From assembly GCF_000739915.1 (NCBI RefSeq), contig NZ_BBJT01000006.1:1-64000 (forward strand): DNA of 64,000 nt, given 5' to 3'. The notes below the pieces were generated by a model, which did not search any database, was not told the DNA's origin, and was given only the letters and a program-made list of their open reading frames with translations. Origin of the DNA: Paenibacillus chitinolyticus NBRC 15660. GTDB taxonomy: Bacteria; Bacillota; Bacilli; Paenibacillales; NBRC-103111. Below are positions 35,016-43,815 of this stretch, in pieces; positions within the stretch are counted from its first letter, which is position 1, and each line of letters begins with the position of its first letter. Both the position numbers and the translations under genes were made by a program.

Positions 35016-36263
35016 CTAATATTGAAGGCCTGGGTAAAGCGGAAATTGAGCAGACACATCTTTAACCATGTCTCGTACTTTTTCATGAATAGCTTCATCT
35101 GACGGATTTTTAAGTGTCAAGGCAATGATTTTAGCAATGACTTGCATGGCCCCCTCATCCATCCCCCGGGAGGTAACTGCTGCGGTCCCAATCCGAATAC
35201 CACTCGTTATCATTGGCTTTGCAGGATCGAACGGAATAGCGTTTTTATTCACAGTAACTCCAACCTCGTCCAACAAATGCTCTGCATCTTTGCCCGTAAT
35301 ATCTAGACTACGAAGATCGATTAGCATCAGGTGGTTATCCGTTCCTCCGGAGACAAGATTGACTCCTTCTGCCAACAGCGCCTCGGACAAAGCTTTCGCA
35401 TTCTTCACGACCTGCTCAGCATACACTTTGAAGTCGGGTTGGAGTGCTTCGCCAAATGAAACCGCTTTTGCTGCAATCACATGCATTAGCGGGCCTCCCT
35501 GTGTTCCAGGAAATACCGCCTTATCGATAGCGGCTGCCCAGGGCTTACGGCATAAGATCATGCCGCCGCGAGGTCCGCGAAGTGTCTTATGTGTGGTTGT
35601 GGTAACAAAATGCGCATGGGGTACCGGGCTTGGATGCTGATCCGCTGCAACAAGCCCTGCAATATGTGCCATATCAACAAAGAACAATGCTCCCACATCG
35701 TTTGCAATAGACGCCAAGGACTCAAAATCAATGGTACGCGGATAAGCACTGGCACCAGCTACGATCATCCGAGGCTTATGCTTGAAGGCTAATTTTCGAA
35801 CCTCATCATAATCAAGCCTTGCATCACTCTCTCTAACTCCATAGGAAACAAAGTTGTATAAAATGCCAGATGCATTCACAGGACTTCCATGAGTCAAGTG
35901 ACCGCCATGCGCAAGACTCATGCCTAGAACGGTATCCCCAGCTTTCAACGCAGCCAAATACACAGCCATGTTGGCTTGTGCGCCTGAATGGGGTTGAACA
36001 TTCACATGCTCAGCACCAAACAATTCTTTGGCACGTTCACGGGCAATATCCTCAACGATATCGACGTATTCACAGCCACCATAGTATCGTTTACCTGGAT
36101 AGCCTTCTGCATACTTATTTGTCAAAACGGTACCCATTGCTTGCAGTACAGCTTCACTTACAAAGTTCTCCGATGCAATCAATTCGATCTTGTTACGCTG
36201 ACGGCCTACTTCTAAATTCATAGCCTCAACAATTTTAGGATCTTGTTTACGTAACTGCTCCAT
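35016..36263 (-). CDS. glyA: Serine hydroxymethyltransferase
   Basis: The 415-residue PLP enzyme converts serine and THF to glycine and methylene-THF. GGAGGA lies 7 nt before the ATG at 36263, which gives the length of B. subtilis GlyA; a further in-frame ATG is 15 nt upstream. All signatures are intact: [50 protein letters not shown] and the PLP lysine in [14 protein letters not shown] near residue 231. It stands upstream of the ZTP-controlled pabB, a folate/one-carbon neighbourhood. Confidence 0.96.
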   Translation of the reverse strand: MEQLRKQDPKIVEAMNLEVGRQRNKIELIASENFVSEAVLQAMGTVLTNKYAEGYPGKRYYGGCEYVDIVEDIARERAKELFGAEHVNVQPHSGAQANMAVYLAALKAGDTVLGMSLAHGGHLTHGSPVNASGILYNFVSYGVRESDARLDYDEVRKLAFKHKPRMIVAGASAYPRTIDFESLASIANDVGALFFVDMAHIAGLVAADQHPSPVPHAHFVTTTTHKTLRGPRGGMILCRKPWAAAIDKAVFPGTQGGPLMHVIAAKAVSFGEALQPDFKVYAEQVVKNAKALSEALLAEGVNLVSGGTDNHLMLIDLRSLDITGKDAEHLLDEVGVTVNKNAIPFDPAKPMITSGIRIGTAAVTSRGMDEGAMQVIAKIIALTLKNPSDEAIHEKVRDMVKDVSAQFPLYPGLQY

Positions 36264-36327
36264 TTTCCAATCCTCCATTATACCGATATAGAACCACTAA
36301 GATTTTTAAATTATAAAATTGATTCAT

Positions 36328-36861
36328 TTAAATCTCTTTCTTCAAACTAAGATTATTTTCTTTCAGATAATTTATAGCATCTTTGTTCACTGCTCGTAAA
36401 TCTACACCTTGTTTATCTGCTGCATATGAACATCCACAATAACATTGACGGAAAACATCATATTCGTTACACATTTCAATTGAACGTTGATATCCATCTT
36501 GCGCTACCTCAGCTGAACGATCCAATCTCATGTCAAAACAAGCTGAACAACGAAGTCCACCTTCTGCCTCTTCTGCCAAACCTTCTTCTTTTACCATTTT
36601 AAAAAATACATTCGAACGATAGTCATCATCAATAAATCCTACTGTGTGCCCTGTACGATTATTGAATTTTTCTACAAAAACCTTTTGTTCATTAGAGCGT
36701 CGCATATATTCACTTTTAGGATGGATATTCGAATTTGAGAAGAAGATTGTAACATCTGCATGTTCTGCAAGAAATTCCAGTGAAGAAGTGCTGCAAGGAG
36801 CACAACATGAATGCAGTAACACTTTTGGTCTTTCGTTCTTCGCTTCCCAATCTTTAATCAT
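36328..36861 (-). CDS. queH: Epoxyqueuosine reductase QueH with an apparent internal deletion
   Basis: QueH makes queuosine in tRNA from epoxyqueuosine using Fe-S chemistry. HSCCAPCS (residues ~17-24), RCSACFDMRLDR and CYCGCSYA hold the cluster cysteines. Between RLDRSAEVAQ and DGYQRSIEM the family normally has about 45-50 residues (the FTTTL..SPHK segment), which are absent, leaving 177 residues. Flanking frames stay in register, so this is an in-frame deletion. Activity is doubtful. No neighbouring queuosine genes are present. Confidence 0.8.
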   Translation of the reverse strand: MIKDWEAKNERPKVLLHSCCAPCSTSSLEFLAEHADVTIFFSNSNIHPKSEYMRRSNEQKVFVEKFNNRTGHTVGFIDDDYRSNVFFKMVKEEGLAEEAEGGLRCSACFDMRLDRSAEVAQDGYQRSIEMCNEYDVFRQCYCGCSYAADKQGVDLRAVNKDAINYLKENNLSLKKEI

Positions 36862-36902
36862 TTTTATTTGGCATCCTTACCCTTTTAATAAAGAGTAAAA
36901 CT

Positions 36903-37196
36903 TTATTTGAATATTCCCCCTTTAGTTCTCATGGCAGTAGGATGAATCATTGCATATTCTGCACCTCGATACCCAATTTTGGTAATATTTCCTTTCCGTT
37001 CTTTCAGATGTACTGGTTTAACATATTCTATCTCAGTTTGTAGACGTACATATGCCTCGATTAAATCCTTTTTATCGCTTAAATATTGTTTTACTTCTTC
37101 AAAATTCTTATCGAGGAAATTTTTTCCTGATGTATCTGCATTTAAAAGGCTCCTAAAGTAATTTTCTCTTTTTTTGATTTCTTCAAGATTAAACAA
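36903..37196 (-). CDS. Small hypothetical protein (97 residues)
   Basis: A TTG start at 37196 follows GGGAGGG with 7 nt spacing. The protein is charged and helical (EEIKKRENYFRSLLNAD), with a C-terminal YRGAEYAMIHPTAMRTKGG. No family recognised. It starts 3 nt after the stop of an upstream gene fragment. Confidence 0.5.
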   Translation of the reverse strand: MFNLEEIKKRENYFRSLLNADTSGKNFLDKNFEEVKQYLSDKKDLIEAYVRLQTEIEYVKPVHLKERKGNITKIGYRGAEYAMIHPTAMRTKGGIFK

Positions 37197-37199
37197 TCC

Positions 37200-37298
37200 T
37201 TAACCCTCCCACTGTAAGGTAATATTTTCTCCTGTTTTCTCACTGAATCCCAATATTTCAACTTTGACATCTTGAGGGGCGGTAGTGGAGAATGTAGC
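37200..37298 (-). pseudogene. C-terminal remnant of an unidentified gene
   Basis: The minus-strand frame reads TTAPQDVKVEILGFSEKTGE and ends ITLQWEG. Its stop lies 3 nt before the 97-residue gene. An in-frame stop cuts it off upstream. The beta-strand character suggests the end of an extracytoplasmic domain, but it is too short to assign. Confidence 0.3.
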
Positions 37299-37412
37299 CT
37301 ATACATCGATTTTTTATCAGAGCGTAAGCGGGGACAGAGCTTAGTCAGCCCCTGCTATTAGATGAAATTCAAGATCTTTTGCACACCCGCAAGACTTTTC
37401 TCGCTGACTAAT

Positions 37413-37586
37413 CTAACGAAGCAATTTGCTCAATACTTTCAACCATCGCTCTTGTGTGTCCGAGGAAGTATATTCCAGATGATGTAGCAGGCTATGGTAT
37501 GCTTCGGCATTCAGGTTTTCAGTGACCTTAATCATTGTTTGCTCATCTTTTACATGAGACAAAAAATGTATCAACTCGTGCCGCAT
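37413..37586 (-). CDS. Small hypothetical protein (57 residues)
   Basis: GGGGAGGG lies 8 nt before the ATG at 37586, better than the upstream ATG at 37640, which falls next to the terminator. The product is His-rich and helical (MRHELIHFLSHVKDEQ, AEAYHSLLHHLEY). It is the first gene downstream of the cobalamin riboswitch/terminator unit. No family recognised. Confidence 0.45.
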   Translation of the reverse strand: MRHELIHFLSHVKDEQTMIKVTENLNAEAYHSLLHHLEYTSSDTQERWLKVLSKLLR

Positions 37587-37645
37587 CAACGGAACCCTCC
37601 CCATAAACGGCATAATTGTAGATGTCTTAGCGTGTTGCATCTGCT

Positions 37646-37698
37646 AAAAACAATAAAAGGCGTCTTCCCCGTGAAAAAACATAGGGAAAGACGCCTTC
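37646..37698 (-). terminator. Strong terminator downstream of the cobalamin riboswitch
   Basis: On the minus strand AAGGCGTCTTTCCCT pairs with GGGGAAGACGCCTT, followed by TTATTGTTTTT. Confidence 0.85.
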
Positions 37699-37723
37699 AT
37701 AATCGTACATTATGACGGTTCAT
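37697..37723 (-). CDS. Eight-codon minigene between riboswitch and terminator
   Basis: GGGAGGTGTTAG precedes ATG and the frame MNRHNVRL-stop, which ends at the base of the terminator hairpin. It may be a leader peptide, or the first codons of a gene whose body was deleted. Confidence 0.35.
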   Translation of the reverse strand: MNRHNVRL

Positions 37724-37764
37724 CTAACACCTCCCTATCTCCCGTAGGTACAGCAGTGCTGTCA

Positions 37765-37947
37765 GAACAGGCAGGTCTCCTGGCTCCGGAATCCTCACTC
37801 GGCAGCGGCCTTCCCGATCAATGTAGATCAGTGGCTGGTTGAGCTGCCTGCTCCTCCGTTACAGTGGCGGGACCGCGTCGGTGTTGCACCGAACTTCCCT
37901 TTTAAGTCAGAACGACAAGCACGCTCGCCGATCAGACACCTGTTCTC
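37765..37947 (-). ncRNA. Cobalamin (adenosylcobalamin) riboswitch
   Basis: All hallmarks are read on the minus strand: P1 GAACAGGTGTC / CTGCCTGTTC, AAAAGGGAAGTTCGGTGC, GTCCCGCCACTGTAA (B12 box region), GAAGGCCGC, GAGTGAGG and GAGCCAGGAGACCTGCC. It should repress downstream expression when B12 is plentiful. Downstream lie only a ribosome-binding site with an eight-codon ORF, a terminator and then small unknown genes, so no normal target is evident. Confidence 0.93.
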
Positions 37948-38212
37948 GATTATGCAATTTATACAAAATTAATTATTCCTACAGCTTACTAACAATGAAC
38001 GGCAAAAACAAGAGCAACAGATATAGTCCATAATTTAATAAACTATTTCTGAAAGAGAGAAAAATTTACATTTATTTCCCGCTAGACGAGTAATTTTCAT
38101 AATTCCCCTACATCGTAAACTACCTATACAAGTAAGATAACATATTTAAATGAATATTACATAATACCAATAATTTATACCTGAATATAGATTTAAGCTA
38201 TAACCATTAAGT
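37948..38212. other. AT-rich intergenic DNA, no gene seen
   Basis: This contains the upstream region of the cobalamin riboswitch and the DNA beyond the truncated tniQ stop. No coding signal is visible. Confidence 0.4.
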
Positions 38213-38461
38213 TCATGTCCCTGTGCCTGATGAGCATGCGTCTTTAGAAAGTAGTTCTGAAAACCTCTCTATCTCTTCAACATTCATAAACAGGATGTCG
38301 AATTTCCTAAAACTAGAAGCTTTTTTATGATTTACAGATTGTTTACGAAACCAATTTATATCGCACAAATTTACACTAGCAACTCTAAAGAGGTATCCAT
38401 AAAGACTTTCATCAAAAAATGGTTCAGGTCTTATTAACATATGTTTTGGAGAGTAGGACAC
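38213..38461 (-). pseudogene. tniQ: N-terminal fragment of TniQ/TnsD-type transposon target-selection protein
   Basis: The 82 codons read MSYSPKHMLIRPEPFFDESL, YGYLFRVASVNLCDINWFRK and onward to a premature stop. This matches the start of TniQ domains (RP.P..DESL.SYLxRxAxxN). TniQ directs Tn7- and Tn5053-like transposition. Zinc-binding and C-terminal parts are absent and no tnsABC or tniAB is nearby. The upstream hairpin and first codons are repeated at 10610-10733. Confidence 0.65.
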
Positions 38462-38534
38462 ATTTTAACCTCCAAAAAAAGATGAGGAAGTAACCTCCTC
38501 ATCTTTTTTAGATTTATACAAAAAACTGTATAGC
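38412..38534. repeat. Dispersed ~124-bp repeat, copy 2
   Basis: This is the better preserved copy of 10610-10733. It holds a GATGAGGA..TCCTCATC hairpin with T tail (38483-38511), GGAGG and the opening codons of the tniQ fragment. Confidence 0.7.
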
Positions 38535-38642
38535 GACTGTTTTATCACTAAATTTGAAAAGTTTTATCAACTTTAATGGTACGTTTCTCACTTCTAATGA
38601 AAAATCACAGTACTAAAGGACTTTACTTAACTTATTTAATTC

Positions 38643-41261
38643 TTACGAACAGCGGCTGTATCCACAGTTCGTGCAGTTCTTGCAGCCTTCGCTGTTCACG
38701 AGCGAAGCGGAGCCGCAGGACGGACACAAGTCGAGCGACGACAGCCCGGCAGGCGCGGCCCCTGCGGAAGGTGCGGCATGGCCCAGAGCATCCGGCGCTT
38801 CATGCACGACTTCTTTCGTGGCCGTCACGTATGCCTCCGCTCCCGCTTCGCCGGCCATCGCCTCTTCGTGCATTTCAAGCGCTTTGGCGACCGCATCGGC
38901 GATGGACTCGACGCGATTGGCGCCGAAGCCGATAGCACCCGAACCGCCGATGCCTTTGAGATGCTTGATCAGCAGGTTCACTTTGTTCCCGTGATCGCCG
39001 TAGCGCAGGAACAAGGAGCAGACGCGGCCGAGCGCTTCCGCCATGGCGAAGACGTCCGAGCCCGCTTTTCCCACGTTGAGGAAAATTTCGCTCGGCGAGC
39101 CGTTCATATCGTTGATCGTAATGTACGCCATACCGAACGGCGTATTGATTTTATAGGTAGCGCCGCGCAGAATTTGCGGACGGCGTTTATATTCTTTATC
39201 GAAGACGTTCCCGGAAATCGCATCTGCTTGGACAACCGGTTCCGCCGCAACCGCCACAGACGGTGCTTCTGTCGGAACTTCAGGCGCAGGTACGGCTGCT
39301 TCGGCTTTCTTTTCGTCCTTCTTGTCCTTGTCCGTTCCGGTGCTGAGTACCTGTACGTCACGGCTGCCGTCGCGATAGATGGTCACGCCTTTGCACCCCA
39401 GATCGAAGGCAAGCTCGTACAGCCGTTCGGTTTCTTCGACCGTGAAATCGGCCGGACAGTTCGCCGTCTTGGAGATGGAGCTGTCTACCCAGCGTTGGAT
39501 AGCGGCTTGAACGCGGATATGATCCTCTGCCGACAAAGTCATGGATGTCACGAAATAATCCGGCAGGTCCTGATCCTTGTTGGCATCCTTCCATTCCTGC
39601 GCGATTGGCACAAACTGCTTGTCGTAACCGAGACGGCTTTGGCGGAAATATTCAAAAGCGAAATAAGGCTCGATACCGGTGGAAGTTCCCACCATCGTTC
39701 CCGTGCTTCCCGTCGGCGCCTGCGTAATGACCGTCACGTTGCGCATTCCGTTTTTGCGGACGGATTCCGTCACTTCCGGATAAACCTCGTGCATGTTTTT
39801 CATAAAGCCGCTCTGCAGAAATTTCTCGGTGTCGAAGTGCTTGAAAGAACCTTTCTCCCCGGCAATTTCAGAGGAAGCCAGGTAAGCTTCGCGAGCCATG
39901 AAACCATAGATCTTATCCAGGAATTCGAGAGATTCCGGGCTTCCGTAACGGATGCGAAGCTTGATCATCAGCTCGGCCAGCCCCATCGTTCCAAGTCCGA
40001 CACGGCGTTCGCCCTGCTGGTTCTCGCGGTTTTCCTCGAAGTGGTATGGCGTCTTGTCGATGACGTTGTCCAGAAAACGCGTGGAATAACGGACGGTTTT
40101 GCCCAGCTCGTCCCAGGCGACATCGTCATTCTCCTCGTCATAAAACTTGGACAGGTTGACGGCGGACAAGTTGCAGACGCCCCAGGCCGGAAGCCCCTGC
40201 TCTCCGCAAGGATTCGTGCAGATGATCGGGTTGAAGTACCAGCTGTTGGACATCTGATTATAGTACTCCATAAACACGACGCCCGGTTCCGCGGAGCGCC
40301 ATGCGGATTCGATGATCGTATGCCAAACTTCACGGGCTTTGACCGTGCGGTACACTTTTACGGCTTTTCCGAGTTTTTTCCACTCATTGAGATCGCCGTT
40401 CCAAACTTCGTCGTATTCGGGATCCGTGGTATCCGGGAACACGAGATCCCAGTCCAGATCCTCCTTCACCGCTTTCATAAAGCCGTTGCTTACGCAAACG
40501 GAAAGGTTCGCGTTCGTAATCTGGCCCATCGTAGATTTAACGGTGATAAAATCAAGCAGGTCCGGGTGCCAGTCGTTGATCATGAGCATCAGAGCGCCGC
40601 GACGGCTGCCGCCCTGCTCGATCAAGCCCGTCGTATAGCTGAAGAGGCCTCCCCATGACACGGAACCGCTGGAAGAGCCGTTAACGCCTTTAACGATCGC
40701 GCGACGCGGGCGAAGGGACGAAAGATTAATTCCGACCCCGCCCCCGCGGGACATAATTTCCGTCATCTCGGACAAAGTTGCCATAATACCGCCGCGGCTG
40801 TCATGCGGAGACGGGATGACATAGCAATTGAACAGCGTCAGTTCGTCGCTGGCATCCGCACCTGCGGCAATGCGGCCTCCCGGAACAAGCTTCCAGTCGT
40901 CCAGAATGTAACGGAATTTTTCCGTCCATTCCTTCTGTTTTTCCGGTGTCGCTTCCACGGAAGCCATGGCCTTGGCCAGGCGATCCCACAGCTCATCCGG
41001 CGTTTTTTCTATATTAAGAGTCAATCTGTCGATGTTCGACTCAATCGTTTCGCCGCTGCGCAGCTTAACCGTCACATTACGCCCATCTCGAGCGGTGATT
41101 TCCCCGACTTCCTTGGCCGGAAATTTCGGGTCGTCCTTGGTCAGGACAAGCACCACGTCTCCGACTTTCGTATTGTTCGTGTCCGCATCTTTTAACGCAT
41201 AACGATCCAAAAAGATTTTCTCACTCAAACCTTCCAAACTTTTCCGCTGCATCGTCTTCAA
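38643..41261 (-). CDS. nrdJ: Class II (adenosylcobalamin-dependent) ribonucleotide reductase
   Basis: A TTG at 41261 after GGGAGGG gives about 872 residues; an ATG three codons later is an alternative. GGRIAAGADASDE, LFNCYVIPSP, RGGGVGINLSSLRP, NPCGEQGLPAWGVCNLSA (radical-site cysteine) and QAPTGSTGTMVGTSTGIEP mark the barrel. A Pro/Ala/Glu-rich linker follows and the C terminus has CPSCGS and CTNCGYSRC cysteine pairs for re-reduction. It works without oxygen but needs coenzyme B12, complementing NrdEF. Paired NrdR boxes lie upstream. Confidence 0.95.
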   Translation of the reverse strand: MKTMQRKSLEGLSEKIFLDRYALKDADTNNTKVGDVVLVLTKDDPKFPAKEVGEITARDGRNVTVKLRSGETIESNIDRLTLNIEKTPDELWDRLAKAMASVEATPEKQKEWTEKFRYILDDWKLVPGGRIAAGADASDELTLFNCYVIPSPHDSRGGIMATLSEMTEIMSRGGGVGINLSSLRPRRAIVKGVNGSSSGSVSWGGLFSYTTGLIEQGGSRRGALMLMINDWHPDLLDFITVKSTMGQITNANLSVCVSNGFMKAVKEDLDWDLVFPDTTDPEYDEVWNGDLNEWKKLGKAVKVYRTVKAREVWHTIIESAWRSAEPGVVFMEYYNQMSNSWYFNPIICTNPCGEQGLPAWGVCNLSAVNLSKFYDEENDDVAWDELGKTVRYSTRFLDNVIDKTPYHFEENRENQQGERRVGLGTMGLAELMIKLRIRYGSPESLEFLDKIYGFMAREAYLASSEIAGEKGSFKHFDTEKFLQSGFMKNMHEVYPEVTESVRKNGMRNVTVITQAPTGSTGTMVGTSTGIEPYFAFEYFRQSRLGYDKQFVPIAQEWKDANKDQDLPDYFVTSMTLSAEDHIRVQAAIQRWVDSSISKTANCPADFTVEETERLYELAFDLGCKGVTIYRDGSRDVQVLSTGTDKDKKDEKKAEAAVPAPEVPTEAPSVAVAAEPVVQADAISGNVFDKEYKRRPQILRGATYKINTPFGMAYITINDMNGSPSEIFLNVGKAGSDVFAMAEALGRVCSLFLRYGDHGNKVNLLIKHLKGIGGSGAIGFGANRVESIADAVAKALEMHEEAMAGEAGAEAYVTATKEVVHEAPDALGHAAPSAGAAPAGLSSLDLCPSCGSASLVNSEGCKNCTNCGYSRCS

Positions 41262-41340
41262 AACGGCAACACCCTCCCAAATCAATGTACCTGCACCCGG
41301 GAACCCGCACCACTGCGCGAAATTCGCGGTATGTACGTAA

Positions 41341-41389
41341 GTACTATATATAGTGTCCTTAAAAGATTATACAACACTAGATATTGTGT
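41341..41389 (-). promoter_or_regulatory. Paired NrdR boxes upstream of nrdJ
   Basis: GTACTATATATAGTGT (41341-41356) and ACACTAGATATTGTGT (41374-41389) both match the NrdR consensus. Their centres are 33 bp apart, about three helical turns, as expected for tandem NrdR sites. They sit about 80-130 bp upstream of the start codon. Confidence 0.8.
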
Positions 41390-41809
41390 TACGAATAAAC
41401 TGCGAATGAATTCAACGGGATAATAAAATCCATGAGCTTGTTTTCTCTCTTTTTCTTCGCCTTGCTCTTTATTTCGTTTACGACACTTTCATAAAAAACG
41501 ACAATTTTCGACATTTCAAGCCTGTAAAAGGATAAGAGCCGCGGTGACCGCATGTAATTTTTTGCAAAAAATCGCTGCAGCCGATCTCCGTGCATGCAGA
41601 CCATCGGCCCATTTGTGTAAGACAATCTTTCCCCTATATACTATAAACAGATCCGCCTAAAAAAGAAACGGACGTTCGCCAGTTGGGTAATTTTTCGTAT
41701 TATCCCCTACATACATTTACTTTCAATCGGCTGCGCCCGGACACGCTTGCCAATACAAGCGCTTATTTTGCCATCAGAAAGAAAGATCACTTAAAGGAGA
41801 ATTTACCCG
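41390..41809. other. Intergenic region between nrdJ and dat
   Basis: No gene is convincing here. A minus-strand open frame at 41389-41625 lacks a ribosome binding site and overlaps the NrdR region. The dat ribosome binding site (AAAGGAG) is at the right end. Confidence 0.35.
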
Positions 41810-42655
41810 ATGATGCTTTTCGGAAATCAACTTGTACCGGACGAAGAAGTCCGCATTTCTCCCCTCGACCGGGGCTATTATTTTGGAGACGGCGTCTACG
41901 AAGTGTTCCGTATTTACGACGGCCGGCTATTTGAAGTGCAGGGGCACATGGAACGTTTCAGCCGCAGTATGGCGGAAATCCGGATTAGCCTTCCTTATCC
42001 GCTCGAAGAGCTGGAGAATCTGCTAAACAGGCTTACGGAGACTGCCGGCATCCCCGACGGCCTCACTTACGTTCAGATCACCCGAGGCGCCGCTCCTCGT
42101 TCTCATCCCTTTCCGGCTGCGGCTGCGGCGGAGCCGGTCGTGACGGGCTGGTGCTCCCCGTTTTTGCGTCCGCTGAAAGATCTGGAAAACGGGATTTCCG
42201 CCATCGTCCGGGAGGATATCCGCTGGCACCGGTGCGACATCAAATCGCTGAACCTGCTCCCGAACGTGCTGCTGAAGCAGGAGGCTCTTGACGGCGGGGC
42301 GGGCGAAGTTATTTTCAGCCGCGGCGGCGTCATCACCGAAGCGAGCGCGTCCAACGTGATGATCGTCAAAAACGGGATCGTCAAGACTCATCCCGCCGAT
42401 CATCATATCCTGCGGGGCGTCACCCGCTCGCTCGTTCTCCGGCTTGCCGAAGGTCTGGGCATCGCCGTGCGTGAAGAAGCTTTCCGGGCCGAGGAACTCG
42501 CCTCGGCCGATGAAGTCTTCATTACCAGCACAGGCTCCGAAGTTATGCCGGTCGTGCTGGTGGACAGCCGGCCCGTCGGAGACGGCAAGCCCGGTCCCGT
42601 TACCCGGCTGCTCCAGCAGGCCTTTGAGGCGTCGATTCCGGCTGGAAGCCGCTGA
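41810..42655 (+). CDS. dat: D-amino acid aminotransferase
   Basis: The 281-residue fold-type IV PLP enzyme makes D-Glu/D-Ala for peptidoglycan by transamination. DRGYYFGDGVYEV (20-32), TRGAAPRSHPFP (91-102, the carboxylate-binding RxxH region) and the PLP lysine K145 in CDIKSLNLLPN agree with Bacillus Dat. ITEASASNV and ITSTGSEVMPV follow as in the family. AAAGGAG lies 10 nt before the first of two consecutive ATGs. A strong terminator follows. Confidence 0.92.
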   Translation: MMLFGNQLVPDEEVRISPLDRGYYFGDGVYEVFRIYDGRLFEVQGHMERFSRSMAEIRISLPYPLEELENLLNRLTETAGIPDGLTYVQITRGAAPRSHPFPAAAAAEPVVTGWCSPFLRPLKDLENGISAIVREDIRWHRCDIKSLNLLPNVLLKQEALDGGAGEVIFSRGGVITEASASNVMIVKNGIVKTHPADHHILRGVTRSLVLRLAEGLGIAVREEAFRAEELASADEVFITSTGSEVMPVVLVDSRPVGDGKPGPVTRLLQQAFEASIPAGSR

Positions 42656-42667
42656 CCCTGCGGTGCA

Positions 42668-42722
42668 GCAAAAAAGGCCTCCAAACCACACTCTAGAGTG
42701 GGTTTGGAGGCCTTTTTTTCTA
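42668..42722 (+). terminator. Strong intrinsic terminator after dat
   Basis: AAAAAAGGCCTCCAAACC pairs with GGTTTGGAGGCCTTTTTTT around a loop containing CTCTAGAG. The 42723-42967 stretch beyond it is GC-rich without a convincing gene. Confidence 0.9.
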
Positions 42723-42967
42723 CCGCGGCTGCCATCCGCATCCTGCAGCGCCCGGTCCATCCGGTACGCGTCCGGCTTCCGTGGCTCGGCCCCGGCCCGC
42801 GCCGGATAACCCGGCGGTGCGAACGCCGGCATCCCCCGCTGCGCGCGTCGCGTCCCGTATCCCGCACCGCGCGAGGCTCCCGCCACGCGGTTCTTAGCCT
42901 CACATGACGGGGGCAGCCATACATCGCCGTATACGGGAGCAATCAAGCAGCGGCCGCCTTTCTTTCA

Positions 42968-43786
42968 CTACCGGTGCAGGCTCATCCATACCGCCGCGTA
43001 ATCGACAAGCGGACGCTGCGGCATCAAAGCCGCCTCGGCCGAGCCTACTTTTCCGCGGATGACCGGCGAATTCCGGACTTCGAAATCCGCGCCCGCCCGC
43101 TCGAAATCGTCCGAGTCGATTCCGACATCCGGAAACTCCACCCATTGACGGACGCCTTCTCCATCAAGAACAGGCGCTCCGTTCGTGACTTCCTTCTTCG
43201 ACGCATACTCCGCCCGGTATTCCGCCAAATGGATGGACGTGTTGGAGCCGTGACCGACGCCCAGCAGCAGCACATGACCGTCCAGCTCGTACAGACGGGC
43301 AAGCGGAGAGCCTTCTCCAAGCCCGTAAGCCAGAGAGTGGCTGCCGGTCAGCTTCTGCGCCTGTGGTCCGATCGCCGCAAACGAAACCTGAGGATGGCTG
43401 CTGCGCATAACCCCCGGGTAAGTTCTGAACGCTTCCGGCAAGGCTCCCATAAAAAACGTCCGGGTCTCCTCCGCTTTATAAGCCGGCATCGTGCTTCGGA
43501 TTACGTCCCACCACTCCTCCGGCACGGGCGGATTGTTCCAAGCCGATGGCTCCGACAAGTCCCCGCTGTGTGTGGGCATCATCAGCGTCCCCTGACTGCC
43601 CAAAGCGTCCCGGATAGCGGCTATGACCGCCTGTGTGCCCCCGCAAACCCATCCGAGTGAACTTAGAGAGGAATGAACCAAAAGAGTCATCCCCTCTTTC
43701 ACACCGAGTCTTCTAAGATCTTCCGCAAGGCTTTCCGCCGTATGCGGCCGTTTCCCCGTCCGTTCTATAATCGTGTCGATCGCCAT
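42968..43786 (-). CDS. AAC(3)-family (YokD-like) acetyltransferase
   Basis: The 272-residue protein belongs to the Antibiotic_NAT family, which acetylates aminoglycosides or other amines with acetyl-CoA. Family blocks are TLLVHSSLSSLGWVCGG (33-49), GTLMMPTHSGDLS, RSSHPQVSFAAIGP and LLLGVGHGSNTSIHLAEYRA. The active-site Asp/His region is intact. Chromosomal members near housekeeping genes often do not confer resistance, so the substrate stays open. Confidence 0.88.
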   Translation of the reverse strand: MAIDTIIERTGKRPHTAESLAEDLRRLGVKEGMTLLVHSSLSSLGWVCGGTQAVIAAIRDALGSQGTLMMPTHSGDLSEPSAWNNPPVPEEWWDVIRSTMPAYKAEETRTFFMGALPEAFRTYPGVMRSSHPQVSFAAIGPQAQKLTGSHSLAYGLGEGSPLARLYELDGHVLLLGVGHGSNTSIHLAEYRAEYASKKEVTNGAPVLDGEGVRQWVEFPDVGIDSDDFERAGADFEVRNSPVIRGKVGSAEAALMPQRPLVDYAAVWMSLHR

Positions 43787-43815
43787 GATACGTCCACCTC
43801 ATCCCGAAATTACCG

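Noticed and set aside
38778-40658. 626-codon plus-strand open frame opposite nrdJ
   Set aside because: It is antisense to a strongly conserved enzyme, with skewed Arg/His composition; a shadow frame.
41389-41625. 78-codon minus-strand ORF between nrdJ and dat
   Set aside because: No ribosome binding site, AT-rich random composition, and its end overlaps the NrdR boxes.
42023-42946. 307-codon minus-strand frame spanning dat and the gap to the AAC(3) gene
   Set aside because: Most of it is antisense to dat. The non-overlapping part (42660-42946) starts at a GTG without a ribosome binding site and crosses the dat terminator.
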